The notes under the pieces are model-generated. The model did no database searches, was not told the DNA's origin, and worked only from the letters and a program-made list of their open reading frames with translations. A program made the translations under genes and the position numbers. Below, in pieces: positions 54,242 to 63,637 of a stretch of DNA of 64,000 bases (position 1 is the first letter of the stretch; every line of letters begins with the position of its first letter). The stretch is taken from assembly GCF_025833875.1 (NCBI RefSeq), contig NZ_JAOYOD010000001.1, forward strand, positions 3,348,001 to 3,412,000, read 5' to 3'. The stretch comes from Reichenbachiella ulvae (lineage in GTDB: Bacteria; Bacteroidota; Bacteroidia; Cytophagales; Cyclobacteriaceae).

Positions 54242-54706
54242 ATGCCGAAAAATTATGAAATTGATGAAGTGGATTTGAAAATCCTCTCTCACTTGATGCA
54301 GGACGCAAAAACTCCCTACACTGAGATAGCCAAAAAGGTCTATGTATCAGGCGGAACCGTACATGTCCGTATGAAGAAGCTCGAGGAAATGGGGGTGGTC
54401 AAAGGGACAACCCTACAACTTGATTATGCCAAACTGGGCTTTGATGTCACTTGTTTTCTAGGTGTATATCTACAAAGAAGCTCCTTATATGATCAGGTAG
54501 TAACTGAGCTCAAACAAATTCCTGAAATAGTAAGGATCCATTATACCACAGGTAATTATAATATTTTCATCAAGATACATTGTAGAGATACCAATCACCT
54601 AAGAGAAGTCCTGCACGACAAAATCCAAAAGGTAGAAGGAATCGAAAGAACAGAGACTTTTATCTCTTTGGACGAAAGTATGAGTCGCCCGATTCAACTT
54701 TCTTAA
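54242..54706 (+). CDS. Lrp/AsnC-family transcriptional regulator
   Basis: 154 residues. Residues 5-55 form the AsnC-type helix-turn-helix (VDLKILSHLMQDAKTPYTEI, then VSGGTVHVRMKKLEEMGVV); the rest is the ligand-binding RAM domain with KQIPEIVRIHYTTGNYN. Such proteins sense amino acids and control metabolic genes. It starts 162 bp after the tRNA-like RNA on the other strand; the gap between is their shared promoter region. Target genes unknown. Confidence 0.93.
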   Translation: MPKNYEIDEVDLKILSHLMQDAKTPYTEIAKKVYVSGGTVHVRMKKLEEMGVVKGTTLQLDYAKLGFDVTCFLGVYLQRSSLYDQVVTELKQIPEIVRIHYTTGNYNIFIKIHCRDTNHLREVLHDKIQKVEGIERTETFISLDESMSRPIQLS

Positions 54707-54769
54707 TAAATCCTCTCTTCATTGGGTGTTGAGAGTAAAGCAGTTTACTTTTAAGACAAACACCCGAAA

Positions 54770-55264
54770 ATGAAGAAAATTACTATCCATAAAAGCACCA
54801 TAGAACTGGAGTCAGTCGATGGTGCTTTTGTCATTAATGGCCAAAGGCATGAGCCCAATCTGGTGAAAAACCCAGATGGAAGCCTCCATATGTTACTAGG
54901 CCAACACTCCTTTACAATTGATATTGTCAGCTCTGATCCTAAAACCAAACAGGTTAGCCTCCTGATTGATGGGCGTCCCCTGGAAGTCAATATGAAGGAC
55001 GAACTGGATTTAGCTCTTGAAAAAATTGGTTTTGACGCTAGTCATCTCAATAAAGAAAATGAAATCAAGGCACCAATGCCAGGTACCATCCTGGGTTTAA
55101 TGGTAAAAGAAGGAGATGAAGTAAAGGAGGGAGACACACTATTGATATTGGAAGCCATGAAAATGGAAAATGTAATCAAAAGCCCAACTGACGGGACAGT
55201 CCAAAGCCTATTGGTTCAGAAAGGAGATGCAGTAGAAAAAGGCAAAATTTTATTGATCTTTTAA
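54770..55264 (+). CDS. Biotin carboxyl carrier protein (acyl-CoA carboxylase type)
   Basis: 164 residues. The C-terminal 75 residues are a biotinyl domain with the biotin lysine in ILEAMKMENVI (about residue 130) and the preceding KAPMPGTILGLMVKEGDEV. The N-terminal half has the beta-rich 'BT' pattern of the propionyl/acetyl-CoA carboxylase carrier (FVINGQRHEPNLVKNPDG), so I read it as a carboxylase carrier, not AccB. The carboxylase subunits are not adjacent. BirA at 60284 would load the biotin. Confidence 0.88.
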   Translation: MKKITIHKSTIELESVDGAFVINGQRHEPNLVKNPDGSLHMLLGQHSFTIDIVSSDPKTKQVSLLIDGRPLEVNMKDELDLALEKIGFDASHLNKENEIKAPMPGTILGLMVKEGDEVKEGDTLLILEAMKMENVIKSPTDGTVQSLLVQKGDAVEKGKILLIF

Positions 55265-55329
55265 AAGGTGAGGAAATCCATTCTATATTTGTGAAATTTC
55301 AAAATCACAAGAGGAATAATACCTGACAG

Positions 55330-56034
55330 ATGAAGTACAAAAGAATTTTATTGAAGCTAAGCGGCGAGGCATTGATGGGTAACAATCAATACGGAATTGA
55401 TGCTTCTAGGCTAGAACAGTATGTCGAGGACATCAAACAAGTTCACGAACAAAATGTAGAAATTGCCATCGTGATAGGTGGAGGAAATATCTTCCGTGGT
55501 GTTCAGGCCGAAAGCTCAGGTATCGACCGAGTACAAGGTGACTACATGGGTATGCTCGCCACAGTGATCAACGCCATGGCACTTCAGTCAGCTTTGGAAA
55601 AAGCAGGACTATACACCAGGCTCATGTCCGGAATCAAGATTGAAGAAGTGTGTGAGCCATTCATCAAAAGACGTGCGGTACGTCACTTAGAAAAAGGCAG
55701 AATAGTGATTTTTGGGGCGGGTATTGGTAACCCTTACTTCACCACAGACTCTACTGCCAGCTTGAGAGCGATCGAAGTAGAAGCCGATGTGGTACTAAAA
55801 GGAACGAGAGTAGATGGCGTCTATACAGCTGATCCAGAAAAAGATCCAAGTGCTACCCGTTATACCAATATTAGTTTTCAGGAGGTGTATGAGAAAGGCC
55901 TTAATGTAATGGACATGACTGCCTTCACTCTTTGTCAGGAAAACAAACTGCCAATCATCGTCTTTGATATGAACAAAAAAGGCAACTTGAAGAACATCGT
56001 ACAAGGCGAGGATGTTGGTACTCTAATTGCTTAA
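55330..56034 (+). CDS. pyrH: UMP kinase
   Basis: 234 residues of the amino acid kinase fold. [12 protein letters not shown] at the start, [13 protein letters not shown], the [17 protein letters not shown] stretch and [12 protein letters not shown] are the PyrH signatures. It phosphorylates UMP to UDP in pyrimidine synthesis and is hexameric and GTP-regulated in other bacteria. It is followed by frr after 39 bp, the usual pyrH-frr pair; tsf does not precede it here. Confidence 0.96.
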   Translation: MKYKRILLKLSGEALMGNNQYGIDASRLEQYVEDIKQVHEQNVEIAIVIGGGNIFRGVQAESSGIDRVQGDYMGMLATVINAMALQSALEKAGLYTRLMSGIKIEEVCEPFIKRRAVRHLEKGRIVIFGAGIGNPYFTTDSTASLRAIEVEADVVLKGTRVDGVYTADPEKDPSATRYTNISFQEVYEKGLNVMDMTAFTLCQENKLPIIVFDMNKKGNLKNIVQGEDVGTLIA

Positions 56035-56073
56035 AATTAAATTCAATAACACAATTATATAATCTTATTAGAC

Positions 56074-56634
56074 ATGGAAGAGATCGAAATGTTTTTGGAA
56101 GAAGCCAAAGAACTAATGGATAAATCCGTAACCCATTGCCATCAAGAATTGACTAAAATCCGAGCAGGTAAGGCTATGCCAAATATGCTGGACGGTTTGA
56201 TGGTGGACTATTACGGCAGTCCTACACCGATCAATCAGGTGGCATCTATCACTACTCCTGATGCGAGAACTTTATCTGTCAAGCCATGGGAGAAAAATAT
56301 GATTGGTGAAATTGAAAGAGCCATTATCAACAGTGATCTAGGTCTAAACCCTCAAAATGATGGAGAACAAGTAAGAATTAACATTCCTCCATTGACAGAA
56401 GAGAGAAGAAAAGATTTGGTGAAACAGGTAAAAGCTGAAGGCGAAAACGGAAAAGTGAGTATTCGCAATGTCCGTAAAGACACCAATGACTCTCTGAAAA
56501 AACTCTTAAAAGATGGGGTTTCTGAAGATGCTGTAAAAGACGCCGAAGCAGAAGTACAAAAATTGACTGATAGCCACGTGGTAAAAATCGATCAATTGAT
56601 CTCGGACAAGGAAGAAGACATCATGACCATCTAA
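56074..56634 (+). CDS. frr: Ribosome recycling factor
   Basis: 186 residues, normal length. Family stretches: ELTKIRAGKAMPNMLDGLMV, YYGSPTPINQVASITTPDAR and NIPPLTEERRKDLVKQVK, then NVRKDTNDSLKKL. It splits post-termination ribosomes together with EF-G. It is the second gene of the pyrH-frr unit and is followed by a hairpin terminator at 56662. Confidence 0.97.
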   Translation: MEEIEMFLEEAKELMDKSVTHCHQELTKIRAGKAMPNMLDGLMVDYYGSPTPINQVASITTPDARTLSVKPWEKNMIGEIERAIINSDLGLNPQNDGEQVRINIPPLTEERRKDLVKQVKAEGENGKVSIRNVRKDTNDSLKKLLKDGVSEDAVKDAEAEVQKLTDSHVVKIDQLISDKEEDIMTI

Positions 56635-56661
56635 GGGATGACATGATCCTAAAAAAATTAC

Positions 56662-56691
56662 AAACACCGGGAAGTTCTCGGTGTTTTTTTT
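56662..56691 (+). terminator. Terminator after frr, shared with nadD
   Basis: Stem AAACACCG/CGGTGTTT (56662-56669 and 56679-56686) followed by a T-run to 56691. The run overlaps the stop codon of the convergent nadD at 56690-56692; a T-rich stretch is also present on the other side, so it may work both ways. Confidence 0.85.
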
Positions 56692-57274
56692 ATTGATAAA
56701 ACTTCCTGCTTTTGATCAGAAATTCAACTTCTGTTGGCACCAAATATTTGATCGAATTATCATTTTTGATAGAATCTCGGATAAAAGTCGCTGATATATG
56801 CAGCATAGGCGCTTCTATCATTTCAGCATGATCCTCAAAATTGATTTTAGGCTTTTGCACATTAGGTCTTGGGTAGACTATTAATCGATGATGCTCCAGT
56901 ATCTCCTCGTAATTTTTCCACTTATGAAAATGAGTCAGATTATCTTCTCCAATAATCAACTTAAACTCATTCTGAGGGTGTTTTTCAGCTAATACAGCTA
57001 GAGTAGTTGCCGTGTAACTTGGTTTAGGAAGGTTGAACTCAATATCTGAAGCCTTCATCTGTGGTTGATCCTGAATCGCTGCATTCACCAAATCCAGTCG
57101 GTCAAATTCATGTAAAAGGCTGTTATTTTTCTTGAATGGATTCTGAGGGCTGACTACAAACCACAATTCATCCACCCGACCAGAATCCACCACAGCTTGA
57201 GCTATTATCATATGCCCAATATGTATGGGATTAAAGGATCCAAAAAAAAGACCTACCTTCTTTTTTACGCTCAT
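56690..57274 (-). CDS. nadD: Nicotinate-nucleotide adenylyltransferase
   Basis: 194 residues. The nucleotidyltransferase motif is GLFFGSFNPIHIGHMI (GxFxPxHxGH) and the second is SATFIRDSI (the SxTxxR motif). FVVSPQNPFKK binds the substrate. It makes deamido-NAD from nicotinate mononucleotide and ATP. The start overlaps the end of gmk by 4 bp (ATGA), and both belong to the sigma factor operon. Confidence 0.95.
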   Translation of the reverse strand: MSVKKKVGLFFGSFNPIHIGHMIIAQAVVDSGRVDELWFVVSPQNPFKKNNSLLHEFDRLDLVNAAIQDQPQMKASDIEFNLPKPSYTATTLAVLAEKHPQNEFKLIIGEDNLTHFHKWKNYEEILEHHRLIVYPRPNVQKPKINFEDHAEMIEAPMLHISATFIRDSIKNDNSIKYLVPTEVEFLIKSRKFYQ

Positions 57275-57843
57275 GAAGTCAGAAACTCTTTGACTACTTT
57301 TTCACTTTTTTCGAAAGACTCGTCCAGGTCTTCGTTGACAATCGTCATGTCAAACTTATTTTCAAAAGACATTTCAAAGTTCGCCTTGAAAAGTCTACGA
57401 CTTAAACTTTTTTCATCTTCTGTACCACGGTCCTTGAGACGTTCTGCCAATACCGACATATCAGGCACCTTCACGAAAATCGCCAAAGCCTTATCACCAA
57501 AGTATTGCTTCAGATTGAGACCTCCCTTCACATCAACATCAAATATCACATGCTGGCCATTTGACCAAATTCTTTCAATCTCTGACTTGAGCGTACCATA
57601 AAAATTCCCTTCGTACACTTCTTCCCACTCTATAAATTCATCCTTGTCAATTTTATCTTTGAATTGTTCTGGAGATAAGAAATAATAGTCTTTACCGTCT
57701 GTTTCGGTACGCCCTCTTTTGTCACGGGTAGAGGCTGAAATACTAAATGACAATTCCGGAAATTGGCTCAATAGATATTTTACGATAGTGGTTTTTCCAG
57801 ATCCAGATGGAGCGGAAAAAATAATGGCTTTGCCTTGATGCAT
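57271..57843 (-). CDS. gmk: Guanylate kinase
   Basis: 190 residues. P-loop SAPSGSGKTTIVKYL, GMP-binding SISASTRDKRGRTE and FIEWEEVYEGNFYGT are the family landmarks. It converts GMP to GDP and links to (p)ppGpp and cyclic nucleotide pools. It lies 8 bp after the anti-sigma gene and overlaps nadD by 4 bp. Confidence 0.96.
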   Translation of the reverse strand: MHQGKAIIFSAPSGSGKTTIVKYLLSQFPELSFSISASTRDKRGRTETDGKDYYFLSPEQFKDKIDKDEFIEWEEVYEGNFYGTLKSEIERIWSNGQHVIFDVDVKGGLNLKQYFGDKALAIFVKVPDMSVLAERLKDRGTEDEKSLSRRLFKANFEMSFENKFDMTIVNEDLDESFEKSEKVVKEFLTS

Positions 57844-57851
57844 AGATGATT

Positions 57852-58130
57852 TTAGAGCGTTGTATTCTCTATTTTAGTTCTGATAGATTCAGCCAGATCA
57901 GACGGAACCGCTCGATCGACGATTTTTTGTTTGATGGCCATTTTCAATTCTTGCTCCAAATTTAGGTGATCTACACATTTTAAACACATTTTGAGATGCC
58001 TTCTCAAATATACTTCCTGATCAGGCGTGGCTTGGTCATCAATCACATCATGAATGAGATCCATATATTCTGCACAATTTGCCATTCCTGTTTTGAATCT
58101 TACGTTGTTGATTAATTTCTTTACTCCCAC
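57852..58130 (-). CDS. Zinc-finger-type anti-sigma factor
   Basis: 92 residues from GTG 58130; ATG 58085 (giving MANCAEYMDLIHD) is a fair alternative. The HLKMCLKC stretch gives the HxxxCxxC zinc motif of anti-sigma factors, with an upstream Cys in MANCAEY. No membrane segment, so it is cytoplasmic like the RsrA group, where the zinc site senses thiol oxidation. Directly downstream (12 bp) of the ECF sigma gene, its likely target. Confidence 0.78.
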   Translation of the reverse strand: MGVKKLINNVRFKTGMANCAEYMDLIHDVIDDQATPDQEVYLRRHLKMCLKCVDHLNLEQELKMAIKQKIVDRAVPSDLAESIRTKIENTTL

Positions 58131-58142
58131 TTCCTCTTCTAT

Positions 58143-58727
58143 CTAATAACCCATTTTTGCCGCATATGTCGACAGCCTTTCCTTCAACAAATTTCTTGCC
58201 CGATGTATTCGGGACCGAACCGTACCTATAGGTACATCCAAGATTTTGGACATCTCCTCGTAGGTAAACCCTTCTAAATCACACAATATAATCACTGTTC
58301 TGAAATCCACATCTAAGCTATTTAGTGCATTTGTGATTTCATCACCAATCATATTCTTAACCATATCCACTCTGAGATCGGTAGTTGTTGCTGGTTTATC
58401 CGTATCCTTAGAATTATAAAAACCTTCAACCTCCTGATAATCTACCTTCGCTGGCTGCTTACTTTTCTTGCGATAATCATTGATGAAGCTGTTTTTCAAT
58501 ATTCGAAACAACCATGCCTTGGCATTAGTTCCACGCTGAAAAGAATTAATAAACCTATAAGCTTTCATAAAGGTGTCCTGAACCAAATCTTTGGAGTCGT
58601 CCTCATCATAGGTCAATTTGAAAGCAAAATTATAAAGTGCACCCAGATGAGGCATAAACTCTGCCTCAAAGAGTTGTTTACTTTCTTTCTCTGAGTACTC
58701 TTGTTTTCCCGTGTGATCCTCTTCCAT
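58143..58727 (-). CDS. ECF-family RNA polymerase sigma factor
   Basis: 194 residues from ATG 58727 (a TTG three codons up is in frame). Region 2 has DEDDSKDLVQDTFMKAYRF and GTNAKAWLFRILKN; a linker of about 45 residues (YQEVEGFYNSKDTDK) is followed by region 4 with LCDLEGFTYEEMSKILDVP and GTVRSRIHRARNLL. Followed by an anti-sigma gene and then gmk-nadD. This is the SigH/SigR-type pairing common in Bacteroidota. Confidence 0.92.
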   Translation of the reverse strand: MEEDHTGKQEYSEKESKQLFEAEFMPHLGALYNFAFKLTYDEDDSKDLVQDTFMKAYRFINSFQRGTNAKAWLFRILKNSFINDYRKKSKQPAKVDYQEVEGFYNSKDTDKPATTTDLRVDMVKNMIGDEITNALNSLDVDFRTVIILCDLEGFTYEEMSKILDVPIGTVRSRIHRARNLLKERLSTYAAKMGY

Positions 58728-58824
58728 TCTTGGCAAGCTGCTAACCTATTACTAAAGCATCTGTTAACGGCATATTTTTCATGAAGTTTCCTATCCGACA
58801 AATTACCAAGAATTGCTAAGAAAC

Positions 58825-58853
58825 AAAAAAGCCCAAGACATAGTCTTAGGCTT
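58825..58853 (-). terminator. Terminator after ahcY
   Basis: On the minus strand an 11-bp stem with one mismatch (58853-58843 with 58839-58829) and a 3-base loop, followed by six T. Confidence 0.8.
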
Positions 58854-58890
58854 CAATATCTATAAAACTAAACTCCTAAGAGCTCAATAA

Positions 58891-60192
58891 TTAGTATCTG
58901 TAATACTCTGGCTTGTATGGTCCTTCTACCGTTACACCTATGTATTCTGCTTGTTCTACACTCAGTACGTCAAGCTCCACTCCGATCTTCTTCAAATGCA
59001 GCATAGCTACTTTCTCATCAAGATGCTTTGGTAGCATGTATACTTTGTTTTCGTATTGATCCGTGTTAGTCCACAGTTCGATCTGAGCCAAAGTTTGGTT
59101 TGTGAATGAATTAGACATTACAAATGATGGGTGACCAGTTGCACATCCCAAATTCACCAAACGACCTTCTGCCAACAAGATGATATGTTTCCCATCTAAG
59201 TCATAAAGATCCACTTGTGGTTTGATCTCATCCTTCGATGCATTTTGGTTCAACCATGCCACATCGATTTCATTATCAAAGTGTCCAATGTTACAAACGA
59301 TCGTTTTGTCCTTCATCGCTTTGAAATGACGTCCTACTACGATGTCCTTGTTACCCGTAGTAGTAACTACGATATCTGCCTCAGATACGGCATTATCCAT
59401 TTTCTTCACTTCAAAACCATCCATTGCAGCCTGCAGCGCACATATTGGGTCGATTTCTGTCACGATCACTCTCGCACCAGCCCCTCTCAAGGAAGCTGCA
59501 GAACCTTTCCCAACATCACCGTACCCTGCAACGACAGCTACTTTTCCCGCCATCATTACATCAGTAGCTCTTCTGATCGCATCTACCAAAGACTCCTTAC
59601 ATCCATATTTGTTATCAAATTTAGACTTAGTCACAGAGTCATTTACATTGATAGCTGGCATAGGCAAGGTGCCTTTAGCTTCTCTCTCCTGAAGTCTATG
59701 AACACCAGTAGTCGTTTCTTCAGATAGACCTTTGATGTCTTTCACCAACTCTGGATATCTATCCAACACCATGTTGGTTAAATCTCCACCATCATCCAAA
59801 ATCATATTCAAAGGCTTACCACCTTCGAATGCAAACAAAGTCTGCTCGATACACCAATCGAATTCTTCTTCATTCATGCCTTTCCAGGCAAACACTGGAA
59901 TCCCTGCTTCTGCTATAGCAGCTGCAGCATGATCCTGAGTAGAGAATATGTTACAAGAAGACCAAGTTACTTCTGCACCAAGCTCAACCAATGTCTCAAT
60001 TAATACAGCGGTTTGGATGGTCATGTGTAAACATCCTGCGATTCTAGCTCCTTTTAGAATTTTAGAAGCACCATACTCTTCTCTCAAAGACATCAAACCT
60101 GGCATTTCTGCCTCGGCCAATTCAATTTCTTTGCGACCCCAAGCGGCCAAACTGATATCTTTTACTTTGTGTTTTAATTGTGTATCTATCAT
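58891..60192 (-). CDS. ahcY: Adenosylhomocysteinase
   Basis: 433 residues. N-terminal substrate domain with [16 protein letters not shown] and [18 protein letters not shown]-binding Rossmann motif [18 protein letters not shown]; the C-terminal KPEYYRY reaches into the partner subunit. It splits S-adenosylhomocysteine to adenosine and homocysteine, keeping methylation going. Single gene between a promoter-like element at 60223 and a terminator at 58825. Confidence 0.97.
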   Translation of the reverse strand: MIDTQLKHKVKDISLAAWGRKEIELAEAEMPGLMSLREEYGASKILKGARIAGCLHMTIQTAVLIETLVELGAEVTWSSCNIFSTQDHAAAAIAEAGIPVFAWKGMNEEEFDWCIEQTLFAFEGGKPLNMILDDGGDLTNMVLDRYPELVKDIKGLSEETTTGVHRLQEREAKGTLPMPAINVNDSVTKSKFDNKYGCKESLVDAIRRATDVMMAGKVAVVAGYGDVGKGSAASLRGAGARVIVTEIDPICALQAAMDGFEVKKMDNAVSEADIVVTTTGNKDIVVGRHFKAMKDKTIVCNIGHFDNEIDVAWLNQNASKDEIKPQVDLYDLDGKHIILLAEGRLVNLGCATGHPSFVMSNSFTNQTLAQIELWTNTDQYENKVYMLPKHLDEKVAMLHLKKIGVELDVLSVEQAEYIGVTVEGPYKPEYYRY

Positions 60193-60222
60193 TATCTTCT
60201 ATGAATTTCAAAATTCGGTAAG

Positions 60223-60250
60223 CAAAGGTAATGCAAATGAGACAAACCAA
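60223..60250 (-). promoter_or_regulatory. Candidate promoter of ahcY
   Basis: On the minus strand TTG (60250-60248), 17 bases, then TACCTTTG (60230-60223). The -7 element is a full match, the spacer is two bases short. ATG follows 31 bases on. Confidence 0.5.
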
Positions 60251-60283
60251 TTACGGTTTTTAAGGGCTACTATCAACGAATTG

Positions 60284-61036
60284 TCAATCTAAAAAGCTGA
60301 CTTCCTTGAAATTGTAAGTTCTGAGACATTGTTGATCCCAGACCATCAGTTGACCGTTCTCATTCACCCCTTTTATGATCCCTCTAAATTTTCCTTTTCC
60401 GTCCTGAAAGTTTCTTTCCCTCTCCTTACCAAATAAGCTTGCCTCATACTCACTCATCAAGTTAATCCCCTCTTGTACTTGAGAATATCTCTTTTCTATT
60501 TGAATCAAAACTTCTTCCGCCAACTCGTCAAGGTTCACCTCTACCTTATTATGGATAATCAAACTGGTGGCATTGGGTAATTCAAATGACACCTGATTCG
60601 CATTGAGGCCAATCCCTACTACTGAATAATCAATCTGACTTCCTCTAATGGTATTTTCTATCAAAATACCACCAAGCTTTTTCTCTCCTAGATAGATATC
60701 ATTCGGCCACTTCACTTTTAGTTGCTCATTGGTAAACTTCCTAATCGCGTCTAAGATACCAAGAGAAACAATGGTATGGAGTTGGAATTGCCTATCGAGA
60801 GAGACAAAATGTGGCTTGATAATGAATGAAAAAGTCAGGTTCTTACCCGGCTCTGAATGCCAGCTATTTCCTCGCTGTCCTTTGCCTGCAGTTTGATCTT
60901 CAGTGATCACCACCATACCTTCCCTGGCATGGCCATGGTTCACTAATGACATGGCTACTTCGTTAGTAGAATGACATTGTGGCAGAAAGATGACCTTTTT
61001 ACCTAGAAATTGAGTTTTGGCAAAGAATTTATGCAA
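60284..61036 (-). CDS. birA: Biotin--[acetyl-CoA-carboxylase] ligase
   Basis: About 250 residues from TTG 61036; a TTG at 61060 and longer frames are possible, but the latter overlap the divergent rsfS. Motifs: CHSTNEVAMSLV, EDQTAGKGQRGNSWHSEPG (biotinyl-AMP loop), KWPNDIYLGEKKLGGIL and VVGIGLNAN. No N-terminal DNA-binding domain, so it is the monofunctional type. It biotinylates carrier proteins such as the one at 54770. Confidence 0.9.
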   Translation of the reverse strand: MHKFFAKTQFLGKKVIFLPQCHSTNEVAMSLVNHGHAREGMVVITEDQTAGKGQRGNSWHSEPGKNLTFSFIIKPHFVSLDRQFQLHTIVSLGILDAIRKFTNEQLKVKWPNDIYLGEKKLGGILIENTIRGSQIDYSVVGIGLNANQVSFELPNATSLIIHNKVEVNLDELAEEVLIQIEKRYSQVQEGINLMSEYEASLFGKERERNFQDGKGKFRGIIKGVNENGQLMVWDQQCLRTYNFKEVSFLD

Positions 61037-61075
61037 GATTAATTGATTAATTTTGTGCAAAATTAGAGACAATAT

Positions 61076-61450
61076 ATGACAGAAGTAAAGGGAGTTAAAG
61101 AATCTGAGCAATTAGAGGAGATAGTGGTCAAAGGAATGCAAGAAAAAAAGGCTTCTGATATAGTTGTCATTGATTTGAAAGAGATCGGAAATGCAGTTGC
61201 CAATTATTTCGTAATTTGCTCAGGAAATTCTGACACTCAGCTCGATGCAATAGCCGACTCAGTAGAAGAAGAAGTCTATAAAGCACTGGGCATCAACCCC
61301 TGGCAAAAGGAAGGCAAAGAAAACAAAGAGTGGATTTTGCTAGACTATGCCGACGTAGTGGTTCACATCTTTAGAAAGGATCGTAGAGAATTTTACTCAC
61401 TCGAAAAGCTCTGGGGAGACGCCAAGGTGACTCAGATAGAAGATTTATAA
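61076..61450 (+). CDS. rsfS: Ribosomal silencing factor RsfS
   Basis: 124 residues. Family stretches are KKASDIVVIDLKEI, ANYFVICSGNSDTQLDAIAD and EGKENKEWILLDYADVVVHI, all well kept. RsfS binds L14 of the large subunit and blocks 70S formation under starvation. It is followed by ftsH after 48 bp, an order common in Bacteroidota. Divergent from birA. Confidence 0.94.
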   Translation: MTEVKGVKESEQLEEIVVKGMQEKKASDIVVIDLKEIGNAVANYFVICSGNSDTQLDAIADSVEEEVYKALGINPWQKEGKENKEWILLDYADVVVHIFRKDRREFYSLEKLWGDAKVTQIEDL

Positions 61451-61498
61451 ACCTGGCAAGCGATATCGCGTTACAAAGATTTTTAAGAATAAAACATA

Positions 61499-63595
61499 AT
61501 GGCAGAAAAACCAAGAACAAAAAATACGGCCGGCCAGCCCAATGGAAATAAGCCGAATTACCAAATATGGGTAATCATTGGCTTGATGACCTTCATTTTC
61601 GGCATATCGTATTTTTCGAATAACAATTCCGCAAAAGAGATTTCCTTCAAGCGATTTGAAGACATGGTAATGAGCCATGACGTGAAGCGTGTCGTTTTGA
61701 TCGGCAATCAAAACATAGTTGAAGTTACCCTCAAGGAAGAAGCATTAGAAAACAGCAAGTACAAACTAGAGTTGGAGAACCAAAACAGCCTCGGCATGTC
61801 TGGTTCAAACCCTCATTACTTCTTCAAAATTGAAAGCAAAGACATTTTCGTCAAAAAGAAAGACGAACTGAATGCCAGACTGAATGGTGGTGCTGACTAT
61901 GAGTATCTAGTTGACGAAAGATCAGACTACACTAACATATTTCTTAACTCCGGATTCTTCATTATTATCATCTTAGGATTCTGGTTTTTGATGAGAAGAA
62001 TGACTGGCGGTGGCGGTCCAGGTGGTCAAATTTTCAACATAGGAAAATCAAGAGCTGCTCTATTTGATGCTGAAAACAAAGTGAAAATCACCTTCGACAA
62101 TGTAGCTGGTTTAGACGAAGCAAAAGAAGAGGTGAAAGAAATTGTAGAGTTCCTGAAAAACCCAACCAAGTTCACCAAGTTAGGTGGTAAAATCCCTAAG
62201 GGAGCGCTATTGGTAGGCCCTCCAGGTACAGGTAAAACTTTGCTAGCGAAAGCAGTAGCTGGTGAAGCAGGTGTCCCTTTCTTCACATTGTCAGGCTCTG
62301 ACTTTGTTGAGATGTTTGTAGGAGTGGGTGCTGCCAGAGTTAGAGACTTATTCAAACAAGCAAAAGAAAAAGCGCCTTGTATTGTATTTATTGATGAGAT
62401 CGATGCAATCGGTAGATCAAGAGGGAAAGGCCAAATGCCAGGATCTAATGATGAAAGAGAAAACACACTCAACTCTCTACTTGTAGAAATGGACGGTTTC
62501 TCTACCGATTCTGGGGTAATTATTCTGGCTGCTACTAACAGACCAGACGTGCTAGATTCTGCTTTGCTAAGACCTGGAAGATTTGATAGACAAATCGGTA
62601 TTGACAAACCAGATATTATTGGAAGAGATGCTATTTTCAAAGTACATCTAGGACCTTTGAAAATCGACAAGAAGGTAGATTCCAAAAAATTAGCAGCACA
62701 AACTCCTGGGTTTGCAGGTGCTGAAATCGCCAACGTTTGTAACGAAGCAGCGTTGATAGCTGCAAGAAAAGACAAGAAGGCAGTAGATCTCAAAGACTTC
62801 CAGGATGCCATTGACAGAGTGATTGGTGGTTTGGAGAAGAAAAGCAAGATCATCTCTCCTGAAGAAAAGAAAATTGTGGCTTATCACGAAGCTGGACATG
62901 CAGTTGCAGGCTGGTTCCTCGAACATGCAGATCCATTGGTAAAGGTAAGTATCGTCCCAAGAGGTATGGCTGCTTTGGGGTATGCGCAATACTTACCAAA
63001 GGAGCAGTACCTCTACCAAACCGAACAACTGCTAGACGAAATGTGTATGGCCTTGGGTGGTAGAGCTGCAGAGGACATCGTCTTTGGTAAGATATCTACA
63101 GGGGCACTTAGTGATCTGGAAAGAATCACAAAAATGGCATACAGCATAGTGACTGTATATGGTATGAACGAGGCGATAGGAAATCTTTCTTTCTACGATT
63201 CTAAGCAATCTGAATACAATTTCAACAAACCATATTCGGATGCTACTGCGGAAAAAATAGATAAAGAGGTCAAGACTATTATCGACCAGGCCTATGCCCG
63301 AACCAAAGATCTGTTGACAGATAAGAAAGAAGAATTGGAAAAAATCGCTCAGGCACTTCTTGAGAAGGAAATCATTTTCCAGCAAGATCTGGAAGACTTG
63401 ATTGGTAAACGTCCATTCGAAAAAGAAACAAACTACCAGGCCTTTACCAATGGCAAAGGAGTAGAAGAACAAAAAAATGAAGAGGCGCTCGAAGAATTAA
63501 AATCTACAGTTAAATCAGAAGTAGAACAAGAGGATTCGAAAGACTCAGAACTCGACAGGGATTTAGAACAATCCTCTGCTGAAAATCCAAAGTAA
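61499..63595 (+). CDS. ftsH: ATP-dependent zinc metalloprotease FtsH
   Basis: 698 residues. Two membrane segments (about residues 21-40 and 142-160) bracket a periplasmic domain. AAA module: Walker A GPPGTGKT, Walker [16 protein letters not shown] with [20 protein letters not shown]. Zinc motif HEAGH with the third ligand in [23 protein letters not shown] linker follows the second segment. The C-terminal 60 residues are very acidic ([20 protein letters not shown]) and longer than in E. coli. Degrades misfolded membrane proteins and short-lived regulators such as LpxC. Confidence 0.97.
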   Translation: MAEKPRTKNTAGQPNGNKPNYQIWVIIGLMTFIFGISYFSNNNSAKEISFKRFEDMVMSHDVKRVVLIGNQNIVEVTLKEEALENSKYKLELENQNSLGMSGSNPHYFFKIESKDIFVKKKDELNARLNGGADYEYLVDERSDYTNIFLNSGFFIIIILGFWFLMRRMTGGGGPGGQIFNIGKSRAALFDAENKVKITFDNVAGLDEAKEEVKEIVEFLKNPTKFTKLGGKIPKGALLVGPPGTGKTLLAKAVAGEAGVPFFTLSGSDFVEMFVGVGAARVRDLFKQAKEKAPCIVFIDEIDAIGRSRGKGQMPGSNDERENTLNSLLVEMDGFSTDSGVIILAATNRPDVLDSALLRPGRFDRQIGIDKPDIIGRDAIFKVHLGPLKIDKKVDSKKLAAQTPGFAGAEIANVCNEAALIAARKDKKAVDLKDFQDAIDRVIGGLEKKSKIISPEEKKIVAYHEAGHAVAGWFLEHADPLVKVSIVPRGMAALGYAQYLPKEQYLYQTEQLLDEMCMALGGRAAEDIVFGKISTGALSDLERITKMAYSIVTVYGMNEAIGNLSFYDSKQSEYNFNKPYSDATAEKIDKEVKTIIDQAYARTKDLLTDKKEELEKIAQALLEKEIIFQQDLEDLIGKRPFEKETNYQAFTNGKGVEEQKNEEALEELKSTVKSEVEQEDSKDSELDRDLEQSSAENPK

Positions 63596-63602
63596 AAAAA
63601 TT

Positions 63603-63636
63603 AAATTGGGGCTTTTATCAAGCCCCAATTTTTTTT
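63603..63636 (+). terminator. Strong terminator between ftsH and lpxH
   Basis: Perfect 12-bp stem (AAATTGGGGCTT, 63603-63614, with 63620-63631), 5-base loop and a T-run to 63636. The next start codon is only 2 bases later. Confidence 0.9.
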
Positions 63637-63637
63637 G

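Noticed and set aside
59215..59727. 170-codon antisense frame in ahcY
   Set aside because: The sense frame is a well conserved enzyme; the antisense product has no recognisable features.
62026..62853. 275-codon antisense frame in ftsH
   Set aside because: Sense frame is an unmistakable AAA protease; the antisense frame is Ser/Pro-rich in the way produced by codon mirror effects.
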